Of a stretch of 64,000 bases of DNA, positions 53,798-61,702 are shown one piece after another. The DNA is from Methylobacterium gnaphalii. GTDB taxonomy: Bacteria > Pseudomonadota > Alphaproteobacteria > Rhizobiales > Beijerinckiaceae. Position 1 is the first letter of the stretch. Each line of letters opens with the position of its first letter. The translations under genes and the position numbers were made by a program. Under the pieces are notes generated by a model. That model was not told the origin of the DNA. It was given only the letters and a program-made list of their open reading frames with translations, and searched no databases. The DNA lies in the NCBI RefSeq assembly GCF_007992215.1, contig NZ_BJZV01000001.1, positions 124,001-188,000 of the forward strand. Direction: 5' to 3'.

Positions 53798-55246
53798 ATG
53801 TTTTGGAGCCCGACGCTCGAGAGGTTCGATCGGTTCGTCGACTGGTTTCTCCATCCGAGCATGGTCGGCGACAAGTTGAAGCGGAAGCAGGCGCGGCTCT
53901 TTCTCTTGAGCCATCTTCTCGGGCCCTTCCTCGGGAACGGCGTCGCGCTGGTTCTCTTCCTTGCGGAGCCGGACCCGGGCTACGAGATCGGCGTGCTTCT
54001 GCTCGGGATCGGCGGGTTCTGGCTGTTCCCGTTCCTGCTGCGCTGGTTCGGGCGGCTCGAATTGCTGGCGCTGATCTCGATCCAGAACCTGACCTTCAGC
54101 GTGCTCTGGGTGACCTACTTCTACGGCGGGGCGACCTCGCCCTTCCTGACCTGGATGATCACCATCCCGCTGCTCGCCTTCTTCTATGTCGGCGATTCCC
54201 GGGCGATGCGGCTCGCCATCCTCGTGCTGCTCGGCGTGAACGCGGTCGGATTCTACGCGGTCTATCACCTGTTCGATGCGCCGGCGCACGGCATTTCCAC
54301 GGTGGCGATGCAGCGGCTCGGCCTGCTCTCCACGGCGGCGATCGCGATCTACGTGACGATGATGGCCCTGTACTACGCCAAGGCGCTCGCCTCGCAGGCG
54401 GAGCTCGAAGCCGTGATGCGCAGCCACCGGGCGACCGCCTCGGCGCTGAAGCAGGCCGCCCTGCAGTCCGAGCGGGCCAGCGTCGCCAAGGTCGAGTTCG
54501 TCGCCAAGATGAGCCATGAGCTGCGCACGCCGCTCAACGCGATCATCGGCTACAGCCAGATGCTGCTGGAAGAGGCCGAGGACGGCGAGCGGGACGAGGA
54601 TTTCGCTGACCTGCAGCGTATCCAGAGCGCCGGCCAGCACCTCCTCAAGCTCGTGAACCAGATCCTCGAACTCGCGAAGATCGATTCAGGCCGGATGGAG
54701 GTCTTCAACGAGACCGTCGCGCTCACCGAGATCGTCGACGGTCGGGTGGAGGGCCTGCGCGCCAGCGCAATGGAGCGGGGCAACACGATCACGGTCGCCC
54801 TCGATCCGGCGCTCGACCGGATCATCGGCGACCGCATGAAGATCGAGAACGCGCTGTCGCAGATCCTGCACAACGCCATCAAGTACACCGAGAAGGGCGC
54901 TGTCACCGTGACCGGTGAACGCGTGGCCGGGCCCGGCGGCGAGGTCGTCCGGATCGCCGTTCAGGATACCGGCATCGGCATCGCGGCCGAGCACCTGCCG
55001 CGACTGTTCGAGCAATTCGCCGACAGCGACGAGCAGACCGCGACGAAATATGGCGGCACCGGGCTCGGGTTGGCGCTGGCGCGCAAGCTCAGCCGCCTGA
55101 TGCACGGCGACATCGCCGTCGAGAGCGAACTCGGCCGGGGCAGCCGCTTCACCCTGACCCTTCCGGTCGCGCCGCCTGCCGCCACGAAACCGCGGCCGGT
55201 TCCGGCTGCCGCGGAATCCGATTATCCGCGGGCGCTCGCGGCCTGA
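53798..55246 (+). CDS. Membrane histidine kinase B, paralogue of kinase A
   Basis: A 482-residue sensor kinase with about six membrane helices (residues 35-195), coiled coil, HisKA with the H-box FVAKMSHELRTPLNAIIGYSQ (His240) and HATPase (NAIKY, DTGIGI, YGGTGLGLALA). The membrane domain matches kinase A in order and motifs: VDWF (14-17), SHLLGP, and YFYGGATSP (107-115). It is followed 31 bp on by a stand-alone receiver gene, its likely partner. The two kinases thus look like a duplicated and diverged pair facing each other. Signal unknown. Confidence 0.9.
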   Translation: MFWSPTLERFDRFVDWFLHPSMVGDKLKRKQARLFLLSHLLGPFLGNGVALVLFLAEPDPGYEIGVLLLGIGGFWLFPFLLRWFGRLELLALISIQNLTFSVLWVTYFYGGATSPFLTWMITIPLLAFFYVGDSRAMRLAILVLLGVNAVGFYAVYHLFDAPAHGISTVAMQRLGLLSTAAIAIYVTMMALYYAKALASQAELEAVMRSHRATASALKQAALQSERASVAKVEFVAKMSHELRTPLNAIIGYSQMLLEEAEDGERDEDFADLQRIQSAGQHLLKLVNQILELAKIDSGRMEVFNETVALTEIVDGRVEGLRASAMERGNTITVALDPALDRIIGDRMKIENALSQILHNAIKYTEKGAVTVTGERVAGPGGEVVRIAVQDTGIGIAAEHLPRLFEQFADSDEQTATKYGGTGLGLALARKLSRLMHGDIAVESELGRGSRFTLTLPVAPPAATKPRPVPAAAESDYPRALAA

Positions 55247-55277
55247 CGCCGTTCACACGAATGGGAGATCGGACGCG

Positions 55278-55646
55278 ATGTCGAAGATCCTGATCGTCGA
55301 AGACAACCCGATGAACAGCGACATGCTGTCCCGGCGCCTCACGCGCCAGGGCTTCACCACGGTCATCGCCGAGGACGGCCCCAAGGGCGTCGCCATGGCG
55401 GTCGCCGAAGCGCCCGACCTGATCCTGATGGATGTGGCGCTCGGCGACATGGACGGCTGGGAGGCCACCACCGCGATCCGCGCCGACGGGCGCAGCGCGC
55501 ATATTCCAATCATCGCGCTGACGGCGCACGCCCTGTCGAGCGACCGGGCCCGCAGCATCGAGGTCGGCTGCAACGACTTCGACACCAAGCCCGTCGACCT
55601 GCCGAGGCTGCTCGGCAAGATCGCGAAGTGCCTGGGAGCGGCCTGA
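55278..55646 (+). CDS. Single-domain response regulator (receiver only)
   Basis: A 122-residue receiver with Asp8-Asp9-type acidic pair (VEDN), phosphoacceptor Asp52 (LMDVALGDMDG), Thr in LTAHAL and Lys104 (TKPVD). It resembles the DivK/PleD-type and hybrid-kinase receivers that carry no output domain. It is in an operon with kinase B and could shuttle phosphate to another protein, such as a phosphotransferase or the receiver-GGDEF-EAL protein across the spacer. It converges on the HTH gene with 3 bp between stops. Confidence 0.9.
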   Translation: MSKILIVEDNPMNSDMLSRRLTRQGFTTVIAEDGPKGVAMAVAEAPDLILMDVALGDMDGWEATTAIRADGRSAHIPIIALTAHALSSDRARSIEVGCNDFDTKPVDLPRLLGKIAKCLGAA

Positions 55647-55649
55647 CGC

Positions 55650-56081
55650 CTAAGGTTCGCCGAGCAGAAGTTCGCCCTGCGGCGTCGGCTTCTTGGCCCG
55701 CGCCGGGCGCAGCCTCGCCTCGGCCTTCGGCCGCCGTGCCTTCGGCTCCGACCGCATCCGCGCCTTGGCCTTGTCGCGGGCGACGGCCTCGGGCGCCTGC
55801 GGGTCGTCGGTCAGCCACTTGCCGTGCTTGATCACCTCGTTGACCCGGCCCTGGTTGACCCCGACCTTGAAGGCGATCTCCTGCTGGGTCATGCCGGTGG
55901 AGGCATGGAGTTCGAGGATCGCGCGGGCCAGATCGGGCGTCATCTTCTGCCCGGTGAGGCGGCGTGCCGGGCGCACGGACCGGCTGGCGCGGTCGCGCTC
56001 GCGCAGGCGCTGCAGCAGGGCCAGTGCCATGTGCATGCCCTGCTCGCGCAGGGCTTCCTCGAATTCCTTCAGCGTCGCCAT
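55650..56081 (-). CDS. Helix-turn-helix protein with basic tail
   Basis: A 143-residue protein. Residues about 45-85 contain a helix-turn-helix (DLARAILELHASTGMTQQEIAFKVGVNQGRVNEVI pattern), close to sigma-70 region 4 or Trp-repressor-like folds. The first part is helical (TLKEFEEALREQGMHMALALL), and the C-terminal 50 residues are very basic (KAKARMRSEPKARRPKAEA) and probably bind DNA without fixed structure. I do not recognise a named family. The ATG at 56081 gives a natural N-terminus; the open frame upstream is Arg-rich and unlikely. Confidence 0.65.
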   Translation of the reverse strand: MATLKEFEEALREQGMHMALALLQRLRERDRASRSVRPARRLTGQKMTPDLARAILELHASTGMTQQEIAFKVGVNQGRVNEVIKHGKWLTDDPQAPEAVARDKAKARMRSEPKARRPKAEARLRPARAKKPTPQGELLLGEP

Positions 56082-56319
56082 GACCGGCTCCTCACGCCGA
56101 CGAGAACGGTGCGTCCTCCAGCGAACGGCCGGCACAACCATCGGGTTGCCCCGCCGCTTCGGCTGACCTGCGAGTGTGAAACCCGCGCGCGGCATCGTGC
56201 AACGGCTGTGCAGGCTCATCCACCGACTTTCGTCCCCGCGCGGCGTTTCGTCCTGCCCACGACTGCCGCCGCGCCATGCCCGGCAGGCTGGGTCCGCCTC
56301 GTCGGCGTTCCGCTGCGGC

Positions 56320-56811
56320 CTACTTGGCCGCCCGCACGAAGGCGTAGGTGGCCGTGTAAGGGACCTCCGACACGGCGCCCGCCTGATCGCACGCGCCGGA
56401 TTTGACGCCGCCGTGGGTGTCGATGCGCAGGACTGCCGTGGCCTCGCTCAGCACGCCGCTGCCGGCGCGGGAGGCGACGGCGAGGCGCAGCCAGGGGATG
56501 TCGGCCGCTGCCGGGGCATCCTGCTTGGCGGACACCTTGCCGACGATCCGGCTGCCGTCGCTGTGCTCCCAGGACGGTCCTGCGAAGTGGCGGATCACCT
56601 TTTCCCGGCCCACGAAGAGGTCGGCGCGCGGCTCCTTGAATGCCCATTCGAGCGATCCCGCCGGCCCGGCCTTGCACTCGTAGACCTGTACGCCCGTGGC
56701 CGTCGTGGTGAGGACGGGGACGTCGCCGGGCGCACCGATCGGAGGTGCCGTCTGCGCGGCGGCGGCCGAGGCGACCAGGGTGAGGGCAAGCACGGGTGCG
56801 GTCGATCTCAT
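56320..56811 (-). CDS. DUF3455 secreted protein
   Basis: A 163-residue protein with a Sec signal peptide (about 1-19, ending AAA|QT). The pattern GVQVYECKAGPAGSLEWAFKEPRADLF, HFAGPSWEHSDGSRIVGKV, and IPWLRLAVASRAGSGVLS matches DUF3455, a family of exported proteins of unknown function with a conserved Trp-rich core. Two cysteines could form a disulfide. It is followed by no obvious partner; the AI-2E-type permease gene lies 46 bp upstream on the same strand, so the two may be cotranscribed. Confidence 0.82.
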   Translation of the reverse strand: MRSTAPVLALTLVASAAAAQTAPPIGAPGDVPVLTTTATGVQVYECKAGPAGSLEWAFKEPRADLFVGREKVIRHFAGPSWEHSDGSRIVGKVSAKQDAPAAADIPWLRLAVASRAGSGVLSEATAVLRIDTHGGVKSGACDQAGAVSEVPYTATYAFVRAAK

Positions 56812-56857
56812 GGGGATGGTTCCTTCGAGGGGAGTGTGTGCCGCGGCGGCGCCCGCC

Positions 56858-57967
56858 TCATGGCAATGCTTGGGTCTCGGCCGGGCGCGCCTCGGTGAAT
56901 TCCCGCCACAGCAGGATCAGCGCCGCCATCACCGCCGGCCCGACGAACAGGCCGAGCAGCCCGAAGGTCTCGACGCCGCCGAGGATGCCGAGCAGCACCC
57001 AGACGAAGGGCAGCCGCGTCGTGCCGCCGATGAGCGCCGGCCGCACGAAATGGTCGGCCACGAAGGTGACGACGAGGCCGGCGGCAGCCACGACGAGCGC
57101 CGGCACGACGCTGCCATTGCCCACGAGCAGCAGGGCCGCGAGCCCGAAGGCGACCGGCGCGCCGAAGGGGATCATCGCGGCCACCGCCGTCACCGCGCCG
57201 AACAGGATCGGATGCGGCACGCCCGCGAACCAGTAGACGATGCCGAGCAGGATGCCCTCGCCGATGCCGACGAGGACGAGGCCGTCGACGGTGCCGTGGA
57301 CGGAGGCCACCATCTGCCGCGCCACCCGCTCGCCGCGCGGGCCGAACAGGCGGTGGCTGGCGGTGAGGCTCTGGGCGACCACGGTGCGGCCGTCGCGGAA
57401 CAGGAAGAACAGCGTCAGCAGCGCGAAGCCGAACAGCACGACCCGGTGGGCGAGATTGGCGCCGACGGTCTTGGTCACCTCGCGGTTCGAGGCGGTGTTG
57501 ACGTGACCCAGCATCTCCTTCGCCCAGCCGGCATGGGCGAGGTTGGCGTTCCACCAATCGGTCACCTGCGGTGCGCCGAAGGGCAGCTTCGCCACGATGG
57601 CCGGAACCGGGATGCCGGATTCCTCGGCCGCCTTGGCATAGCCGAGCAGTTCGCGCGCCTCGCCCACGGCCTCGACGGCGAGCAGCACGACGGGGATCAG
57701 GAAGGCGAGCGCGACCACGGCCGTGAACAGGCTCGGCCACAGGATGTTGTGCCGGCCCGGCGGGAAGCGCCGCTCGGCCTTCACGTAGAGCGGCCACAGC
57801 GCGATCGCGAGCACCACCGCCCAGACCAGGGCGCGCAGAAAGTCCGAGAGGATGTAGAGCCCGAGCCCCACCAGCGCGGCAGCCAGCGCGATCCGCGCAG
57901 CGACCTGGGCGCGGTCGTCCTCTCGCGCCGTGAAGGCATGCGTCCCGGACTGCTCGTCTGAGTGCAT
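56858..57967 (-). CDS. AI-2E/PerM family permease
   Basis: A 369-residue membrane protein of the AI-2E (TqsA/PerM) family with about eight helices. The family pattern shows in VLAIALWPLYVKAERRF, FLFRDGRTVVAQ, and the C-terminal half IPFGAPVAFGLAALLLVGNG, VADHFVRPALIGGTTRLPFVWVLLG, with ETFGLLGLFVGPAVMA near the end. Members export AI-2 or other small molecules, or act as Na+/H+ antiporters; the substrate here is unknown. ATG at 57967 used; GTG at 57979 possible. Confidence 0.88.
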   Translation of the reverse strand: MHSDEQSGTHAFTAREDDRAQVAARIALAAALVGLGLYILSDFLRALVWAVVLAIALWPLYVKAERRFPPGRHNILWPSLFTAVVALAFLIPVVLLAVEAVGEARELLGYAKAAEESGIPVPAIVAKLPFGAPQVTDWWNANLAHAGWAKEMLGHVNTASNREVTKTVGANLAHRVVLFGFALLTLFFLFRDGRTVVAQSLTASHRLFGPRGERVARQMVASVHGTVDGLVLVGIGEGILLGIVYWFAGVPHPILFGAVTAVAAMIPFGAPVAFGLAALLLVGNGSVVPALVVAAAGLVVTFVADHFVRPALIGGTTRLPFVWVLLGILGGVETFGLLGLFVGPAVMAALILLWREFTEARPAETQALP

Positions 57968-58329
57968 GGTCCGCTCCACCCCTGGTCCCGCCCGATCCCC
58001 TGCATATAGGGTCGGAAACCCGATGCCGGGTACCGTCTGGCTTCGGCCCGATCTCGTCGTGCGCGTTCGGCAGCGCGTTTCCTGAAAGCGGCCATTCCAT
58101 CGCGGCGAGGTCCAGCAAGGTGCGCTCAGTGGAAGCGCGTCTCATTCGCGGCGACGTCCCTCGACGGGGGCGGTCGATCAGGGCGTGCGCCGCAGCGGAT
58201 TGCTAAAGACGGCCTCGTCCTTTGGCTGCTGTTAAAAATCGCATCGAGGGCGGAATAACCGCCATCGGCTGGCGTCTTCTCCTCGCTGTCCAATGAAGTC
58301 ATGCAGCGAAGCGGGGAATGGAAAGCGTC
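57968..58329. other. Gene-free divergent region with an ECF-type promoter
   Basis: About 360 bp between the permease gene and the small secreted protein. The right part carries the GGAATAA-N14-CGTCT motif described separately. No gene was found. Confidence 0.5.
58252..58277 (+). promoter_or_regulatory. Candidate ECF sigma promoter 1 (GGAATAA-N14-CGTCT)
   Basis: GGAATAA at 58252-58258 and CGTCT at 58273-58277, 14 nt apart, about 50 bp before the small secreted gene at 58330. The same pair with identical spacing recurs before the ECF sigma gene. Bases around the -35 also agree (CGGAATAAYCGCC). Confidence 0.75.
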
Positions 58330-58590
58330 ATGCCAGAATATTCGATCCATCAAACCTTGCGTGTTGTGGCCATGGCGGTGGCTATGAGCTTGCCTGTACT
58401 TTCCGCCGCACGTGCCGACACAGGCGAAGGTGATTCTGCTCTTCGCGCCGCGCTTCACGATCCCCGGCTCGTCGACCAGCAGCGAGGCGAGAGCGCGGAG
58501 CCGTATTCGATCGGCGATCCCTCCCTCGGCTATACTCAGCGGCGGCGCGCCAATCGGCCAGCCTCTGAATACACCCGGTATCGGCCTTGA
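58330..58590 (+). CDS. Small secreted protein, probable ECF sigma target
   Basis: An 86-residue protein with a Sec signal peptide (about 1-29, ending SAARA|DT). The mature part of about 55 residues is polar, with SAEPYSIGDPSLGYTQRRR and a YTRYRP end. No known family. The ATG at 58330 follows a GGAAAG ribosome-binding site; an earlier in-frame ATG at 58318 lacks one. The promoter motif 50 bp upstream equals the one before the sigma gene, so it is likely under that sigma factor. It lies 132 bp before the sigma gene on the same strand. Confidence 0.7.
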   Translation: MPEYSIHQTLRVVAMAVAMSLPVLSAARADTGEGDSALRAALHDPRLVDQQRGESAEPYSIGDPSLGYTQRRRANRPASEYTRYRP

Positions 58591-58620
58591 GCCCTCGGTC
58601 GAATTTTATGCGAGGCTGAC

Positions 58621-58646
58621 GGAATAATCGCCGAAAGGCGGCGTCT
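58621..58646 (+). promoter_or_regulatory. Candidate ECF sigma promoter 2 (autoregulatory)
   Basis: GGAATAA at 58621-58627 and CGTCT at 58642-58646, again 14 nt apart, about 75 bp before the ECF sigma gene. Two identical elements with equal spacing in front of the sigma gene and its upstream neighbour are hard to explain by chance. Confidence 0.78.
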
Positions 58647-58722
58647 GGCCTCGCATGAAGAGGCACGGTTCGATGAGATCCCGGCAGAGCATGGCGCTTG
58701 GGGCGAGGCGGGGAGGCGCGCG

Positions 58723-59247
58723 ATGCAGCAGATGATGCTTCTCGTGACGCCGCTGATCCCGGCCCTCCGGCGCTACGCCGTATCGCTGCTGCGGGATCGG
58801 TCGGATGCCGATGATCTCGTGCAGGATACGCTGGAGCTGGCGATCACCCGCTGGCACCAGCGCCGGGACGACAGCAGCGTGAGGTCGTGGCTCTTCGCCA
58901 TCGTGCACAACCTCGCCATCAGCCGTCTCCGGCAGCAGCGTCGCCGTGGCGGCGCGCACCTGCCGATCGACGATGCCGGGGAAGCGGTCCTCGCCATGCC
59001 TCCTCGTCAGGAGGCCGGCCTTCAGCACCGCGACCTGGTTCGGGCGCTCGACGCCCTGCACGAGGATCAGCGCAGCGTGCTGCTCCTCGTGACCGTGGAA
59101 GGCCTGTCCTATGCCGAGACGGCGGAGGTGCTCGGCATTCCAACCGGCACGGTGATGTCGCGCCTGTCCCGGGCGCGGGATCGAATGATCCAGCTCATGG
59201 ACGGCGAGGCCGTGGCCCAGCGCCCGATCCTGAGGAGGCTGAAATGA
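58723..59247 (+). CDS. ECF-type RNA polymerase sigma factor
   Basis: A 174-residue extracytoplasmic-function sigma factor with only regions 2 and 4. Region 2 shows DADDLVQDTLELAITRWHQ and RSWLFAIVHNLAISRLRQQ; region 4 shows DALHEDQRSVLLLVTVEGLSY-type start, then AETAEVLGIPTGTVMSRLSRAR. A GGAGG-type site precedes the ATG at 58723. The stop overlaps the anti-sigma gene start (ATGA), so the pair is translationally coupled. The two GGAATAA-N14-CGTCT motifs nearby are its likely recognition sites. The inducing signal is unknown. Confidence 0.93.
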   Translation: MQQMMLLVTPLIPALRRYAVSLLRDRSDADDLVQDTLELAITRWHQRRDDSSVRSWLFAIVHNLAISRLRQQRRRGGAHLPIDDAGEAVLAMPPRQEAGLQHRDLVRALDALHEDQRSVLLLVTVEGLSYAETAEVLGIPTGTVMSRLSRARDRMIQLMDGEAVAQRPILRRLK

Positions 59248-60017
59248 ACGAGCGTCCCATCAGCGAGAACGATCTTCAGGCCTTCGTCGATGATCGGCTG
59301 GATCCGGATCGCCGCGCCGAAGTCGAGGCCTACCTTGCCGATAATCCTGGGGCACGGGCCCGCGTCGGCCGGTTGATGACGCTCGGTAGCGATCTGCGCG
59401 ACGCATTCGCTCCGATCGCGGCAGAGCCGGTGCCGCCGCAACTCGATCTCGCCCGCCTCGTCGCCGCACGGCGCCGGCCGCGCGTGCCGGTCTGGCAGGC
59501 GATGGCGGCGGCCCTTCTCATGACCGTCGGCGGTCTCGGCGGCTGGGTCGCCCGGGGCTCCATGCAGGAGGGCGCATCTGGCATCTCCGCTCTCGCGCAG
59601 GAGGCCAAGGCGAACTACGTCGTCTACGCGCCCGACCGCTCGCGGCCCATCGAACTCGCTGCGACCGATCGCGACGAGATCACGCAATGGTTCTCCGACC
59701 GGCTGAAGCGGCCCGTCAGCGTGCCTGATCTCAGCAAGGCGGGCTACCATCTGCTCGGCGGTCGCCTCGTCGCCACCGCCCACGGCCCGGCCGGCATGCT
59801 GATGTATGACGACAGGCAGGGAACGCGCGTGGTCATGCTGATCCGGTCCTACGGCGACGGCGGCGACGTGCCGATGGTGGATCACATCTACGGCGCGATC
59901 GCCGGCTGCGCCTGGGTCCAGAAGGGATTGGGCTACAGCCTCGTCGCCGCGGCCGATCCGGAAGTGCTGCATCCGCTGGTCCGAGAGATCCGGCGCCGGG
60001 AAGCCGGCGACACCTGA
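59244..60017 (+). CDS. Membrane anti-sigma factor
   Basis: A 257-residue protein. The cytosolic N-terminal part (1-85; SENDLQAFVDDRLDPDRRAEVEAYLADNP) is the typical anti-sigma domain that binds the ECF sigma factor. One membrane helix follows (WQAMAAALLMTVGGLGGWVA, about 90-110), then a periplasmic domain of about 145 residues (GYHLLGGRLVA...MLMYDDRQGTRVVMLIRSY) that would sense the signal. No zinc-binding HxxxCxxC motif is present, so it is not a ZAS-type sensor. It overlaps the sigma gene by 4 bp. A DoxX gene follows 137 bp on. Confidence 0.92.
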   Translation: MNERPISENDLQAFVDDRLDPDRRAEVEAYLADNPGARARVGRLMTLGSDLRDAFAPIAAEPVPPQLDLARLVAARRRPRVPVWQAMAAALLMTVGGLGGWVARGSMQEGASGISALAQEAKANYVVYAPDRSRPIELAATDRDEITQWFSDRLKRPVSVPDLSKAGYHLLGGRLVATAHGPAGMLMYDDRQGTRVVMLIRSYGDGGDVPMVDHIYGAIAGCAWVQKGLGYSLVAAADPEVLHPLVREIRRREAGDT

Positions 60018-60154
60018 CCGCCGGGCGGCCACGCCCGCCCGCAAGCGGGGCCGAACATCTCACCGCATCGCCTCCGCGTGCGCTCGATGGCGCGCGCCCG
60101 AGACGGCGTGCGCGCTCGCCACCCCCCTCTGAAAACACAAGAAGGACCGATACC

Positions 60155-60646
60155 GTGTCGAACTTCCTCGCCGCGCTTCTCGAACCTCGCGCCGTCCTCC
60201 TTCGCTGGGCCCCCGTGCCGCTGCGCCTCATCGTCGGGTATGGCTTCCTGGCGCACGGCCTCGCCAAGGCGGCTCGGGGCTATGACGCCTTTCCAGCCAT
60301 CGTGCAGGCCATGGGGCTTCCCATGCCCCATCTCCTCGGCTGGCTGACCATCCTGGTCGAAATCTTCGGCGGGCTGGCCATCCTGCTCGGAGCCCTCGTC
60401 CCGCTCGTCAGCATCCCGATGGCGATCGTGCTGCTCGTCGCCATCTTCACCGTGCACCTTCCCTACGGCTTCAGCTCGATCAAGCTCCAGGCCGTGACGG
60501 CAGCCGGGGCAACCTTCGGCCAGCCCGGCTACGAGACCGATCTGCTCTACCTCGCCGGCCTTGCGGCTCTGGTCATGGGAGGCGCCGGGCCGCTCTCGAT
60601 CGACGGCTACATCCGGCGCCGCATCCGGGGAGCGCGTTTCTCCTGA
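60155..60646 (+). CDS. DoxX family membrane protein (second copy)
   Basis: A 163-residue, four-helix DoxX-family membrane protein with the signature RLIVGYGFLAHGLAKAARGY and LGWLTILVEIFGGLAILLGALVPLVS. It differs from the DoxX at 2343 in length and loops. It starts with GTG at 60155 and lies downstream of the sigma/anti-sigma pair on the same strand; I see no GGAATAA motif in the 137-bp gap, so it is either cotranscribed with them or has its own promoter. DoxX genes occur near ECF genes elsewhere and may answer oxidative or sulfur stress. Confidence 0.85.
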   Translation: MSNFLAALLEPRAVLLRWAPVPLRLIVGYGFLAHGLAKAARGYDAFPAIVQAMGLPMPHLLGWLTILVEIFGGLAILLGALVPLVSIPMAIVLLVAIFTVHLPYGFSSIKLQAVTAAGATFGQPGYETDLLYLAGLAALVMGGAGPLSIDGYIRRRIRGARFS

Positions 60647-60921
60647 CGTCGCGAGACGGTGAGCGGCTGGCAAACCCGGATCGGCCGCGTGTCCGGGCCT
60701 CCTGCCGAGCCGCGAATGAGCGCCGCCGAGATGGGATCAAGCCGACTCGGCCACCAGCGCATCGATGCGCGCTCTCGATGCCCGGAATCTCCCCGGCCTC
60801 GTCAAGGTTGCCCGTGCTCCCTGGCTTCGTGTAAGGGGTCGCGTTCCCGGCCAGGGCTATCGAGAACCGGCGGGATCTCCCGGATCGACGGGTCGAGACA
60901 CGAGAAAGCGGCGAGCCACGC

Positions 60922-61218
60922 ATGTCCACCGACACCGCTACCTTTGACCGCGTCGCGGACATCATCGCCGACACCGCCGATATCCCGCGCGAGAAGATCA
61001 CGCCGGAGAGCCACGCGATCGACGATCTCGGCATCGACTCGCTCGCCTTCCTCGACATCGCCTTCGCCGTCGACAAGGCCTTCGGCATCAAGCTGCCACT
61101 CGAGCGCTGGACCCAGGAGGTCAACGAGGGCAAGGTTCCGGCCGAGGAGTACTTCGTGCTGAAGAACCTCTGCGCGCGGATCGATGCGCTGGTGGCCGAG
61201 AAGGCTGCGAAAGTCTGA
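60922..61218 (+). CDS. acpXL: Acyl carrier protein AcpXL
   Basis: AcpXL carries the very-long-chain (omega-1) hydroxy fatty acid that is put on lipid A in Rhizobiales. The 98-residue product has the phosphopantetheine site Ser40 in [12 protein letters not shown] and the AcpXL-specific second half [20 protein letters not shown]...[18 protein letters not shown]. It is first in the cluster, followed by the dehydratase and two ketosynthase genes in the usual order (acpXL, fabZ, fabF2, fabF1), with adhXL and lpxXL expected beyond the window. Confidence 0.95.
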   Translation: MSTDTATFDRVADIIADTADIPREKITPESHAIDDLGIDSLAFLDIAFAVDKAFGIKLPLERWTQEVNEGKVPAEEYFVLKNLCARIDALVAEKAAKV

Positions 61219-61237
61219 CAGCTCAGAGCCCCACATC

Positions 61238-61702
61238 ATGCGGCTCGAATATTTCGAGATGATCGACCAGGTGGTGCGGCTCGACCGCGCCGCCGGGCAG
61301 ATCGAGTGCCTCGCACTCGTGCCGGAAGCGAGCCCCGTCTTCGAGGGCCACTTTCCGGGTCATCCGCTGGTGCCCGGCGTGCTCCTGACCGAGACCATGG
61401 CCCAGGCCTCGGGCTATCTCGTCCTCGCCCATCTCGATTTCGGGCAGATGCCGTTCCTGATGGCGGTGGACAAGGCGCGCTTCCGCTCCTTCGTCGGCCC
61501 CGGCGCCCGGCTCGCGATCACGGCGAGCCTGGAGCATGACGGCTCCGGCTATGCCGTGACCAAAGCCTCCATCCGCCACGAGGGGAAAGCGCTCTGCGAC
61601 GCGGAACTGCGCTTCCGCACCATGCCGTTCCCCGACGGTCTCGACGCGCCGATGCGCGAGCGGGCCAAGAAGATCGGGCTGCTCGACGGGACGGCTGCAT
61701 GA
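61238..61702 (+). CDS. fabZ: FabZ-like 3-hydroxyacyl-ACP dehydratase of the AcpXL cluster
   Basis: A 154-residue hot-dog-fold dehydratase that would remove water from the 3-hydroxyacyl-AcpXL intermediate in each elongation round. The catalytic motif FEGHFPGHPLVPGVLLTETMAQ is complete (His38, Glu52). It resembles FabZ but belongs to the AcpXL operon: it starts 19 bp after acpXL and its stop overlaps the next gene by 4 bp. The ATG at 61238 gives the family length; the frame upstream overlaps acpXL. Confidence 0.92.
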   Translation: MRLEYFEMIDQVVRLDRAAGQIECLALVPEASPVFEGHFPGHPLVPGVLLTETMAQASGYLVLAHLDFGQMPFLMAVDKARFRSFVGPGARLAITASLEHDGSGYAVTKASIRHEGKALCDAELRFRTMPFPDGLDAPMRERAKKIGLLDGTAA

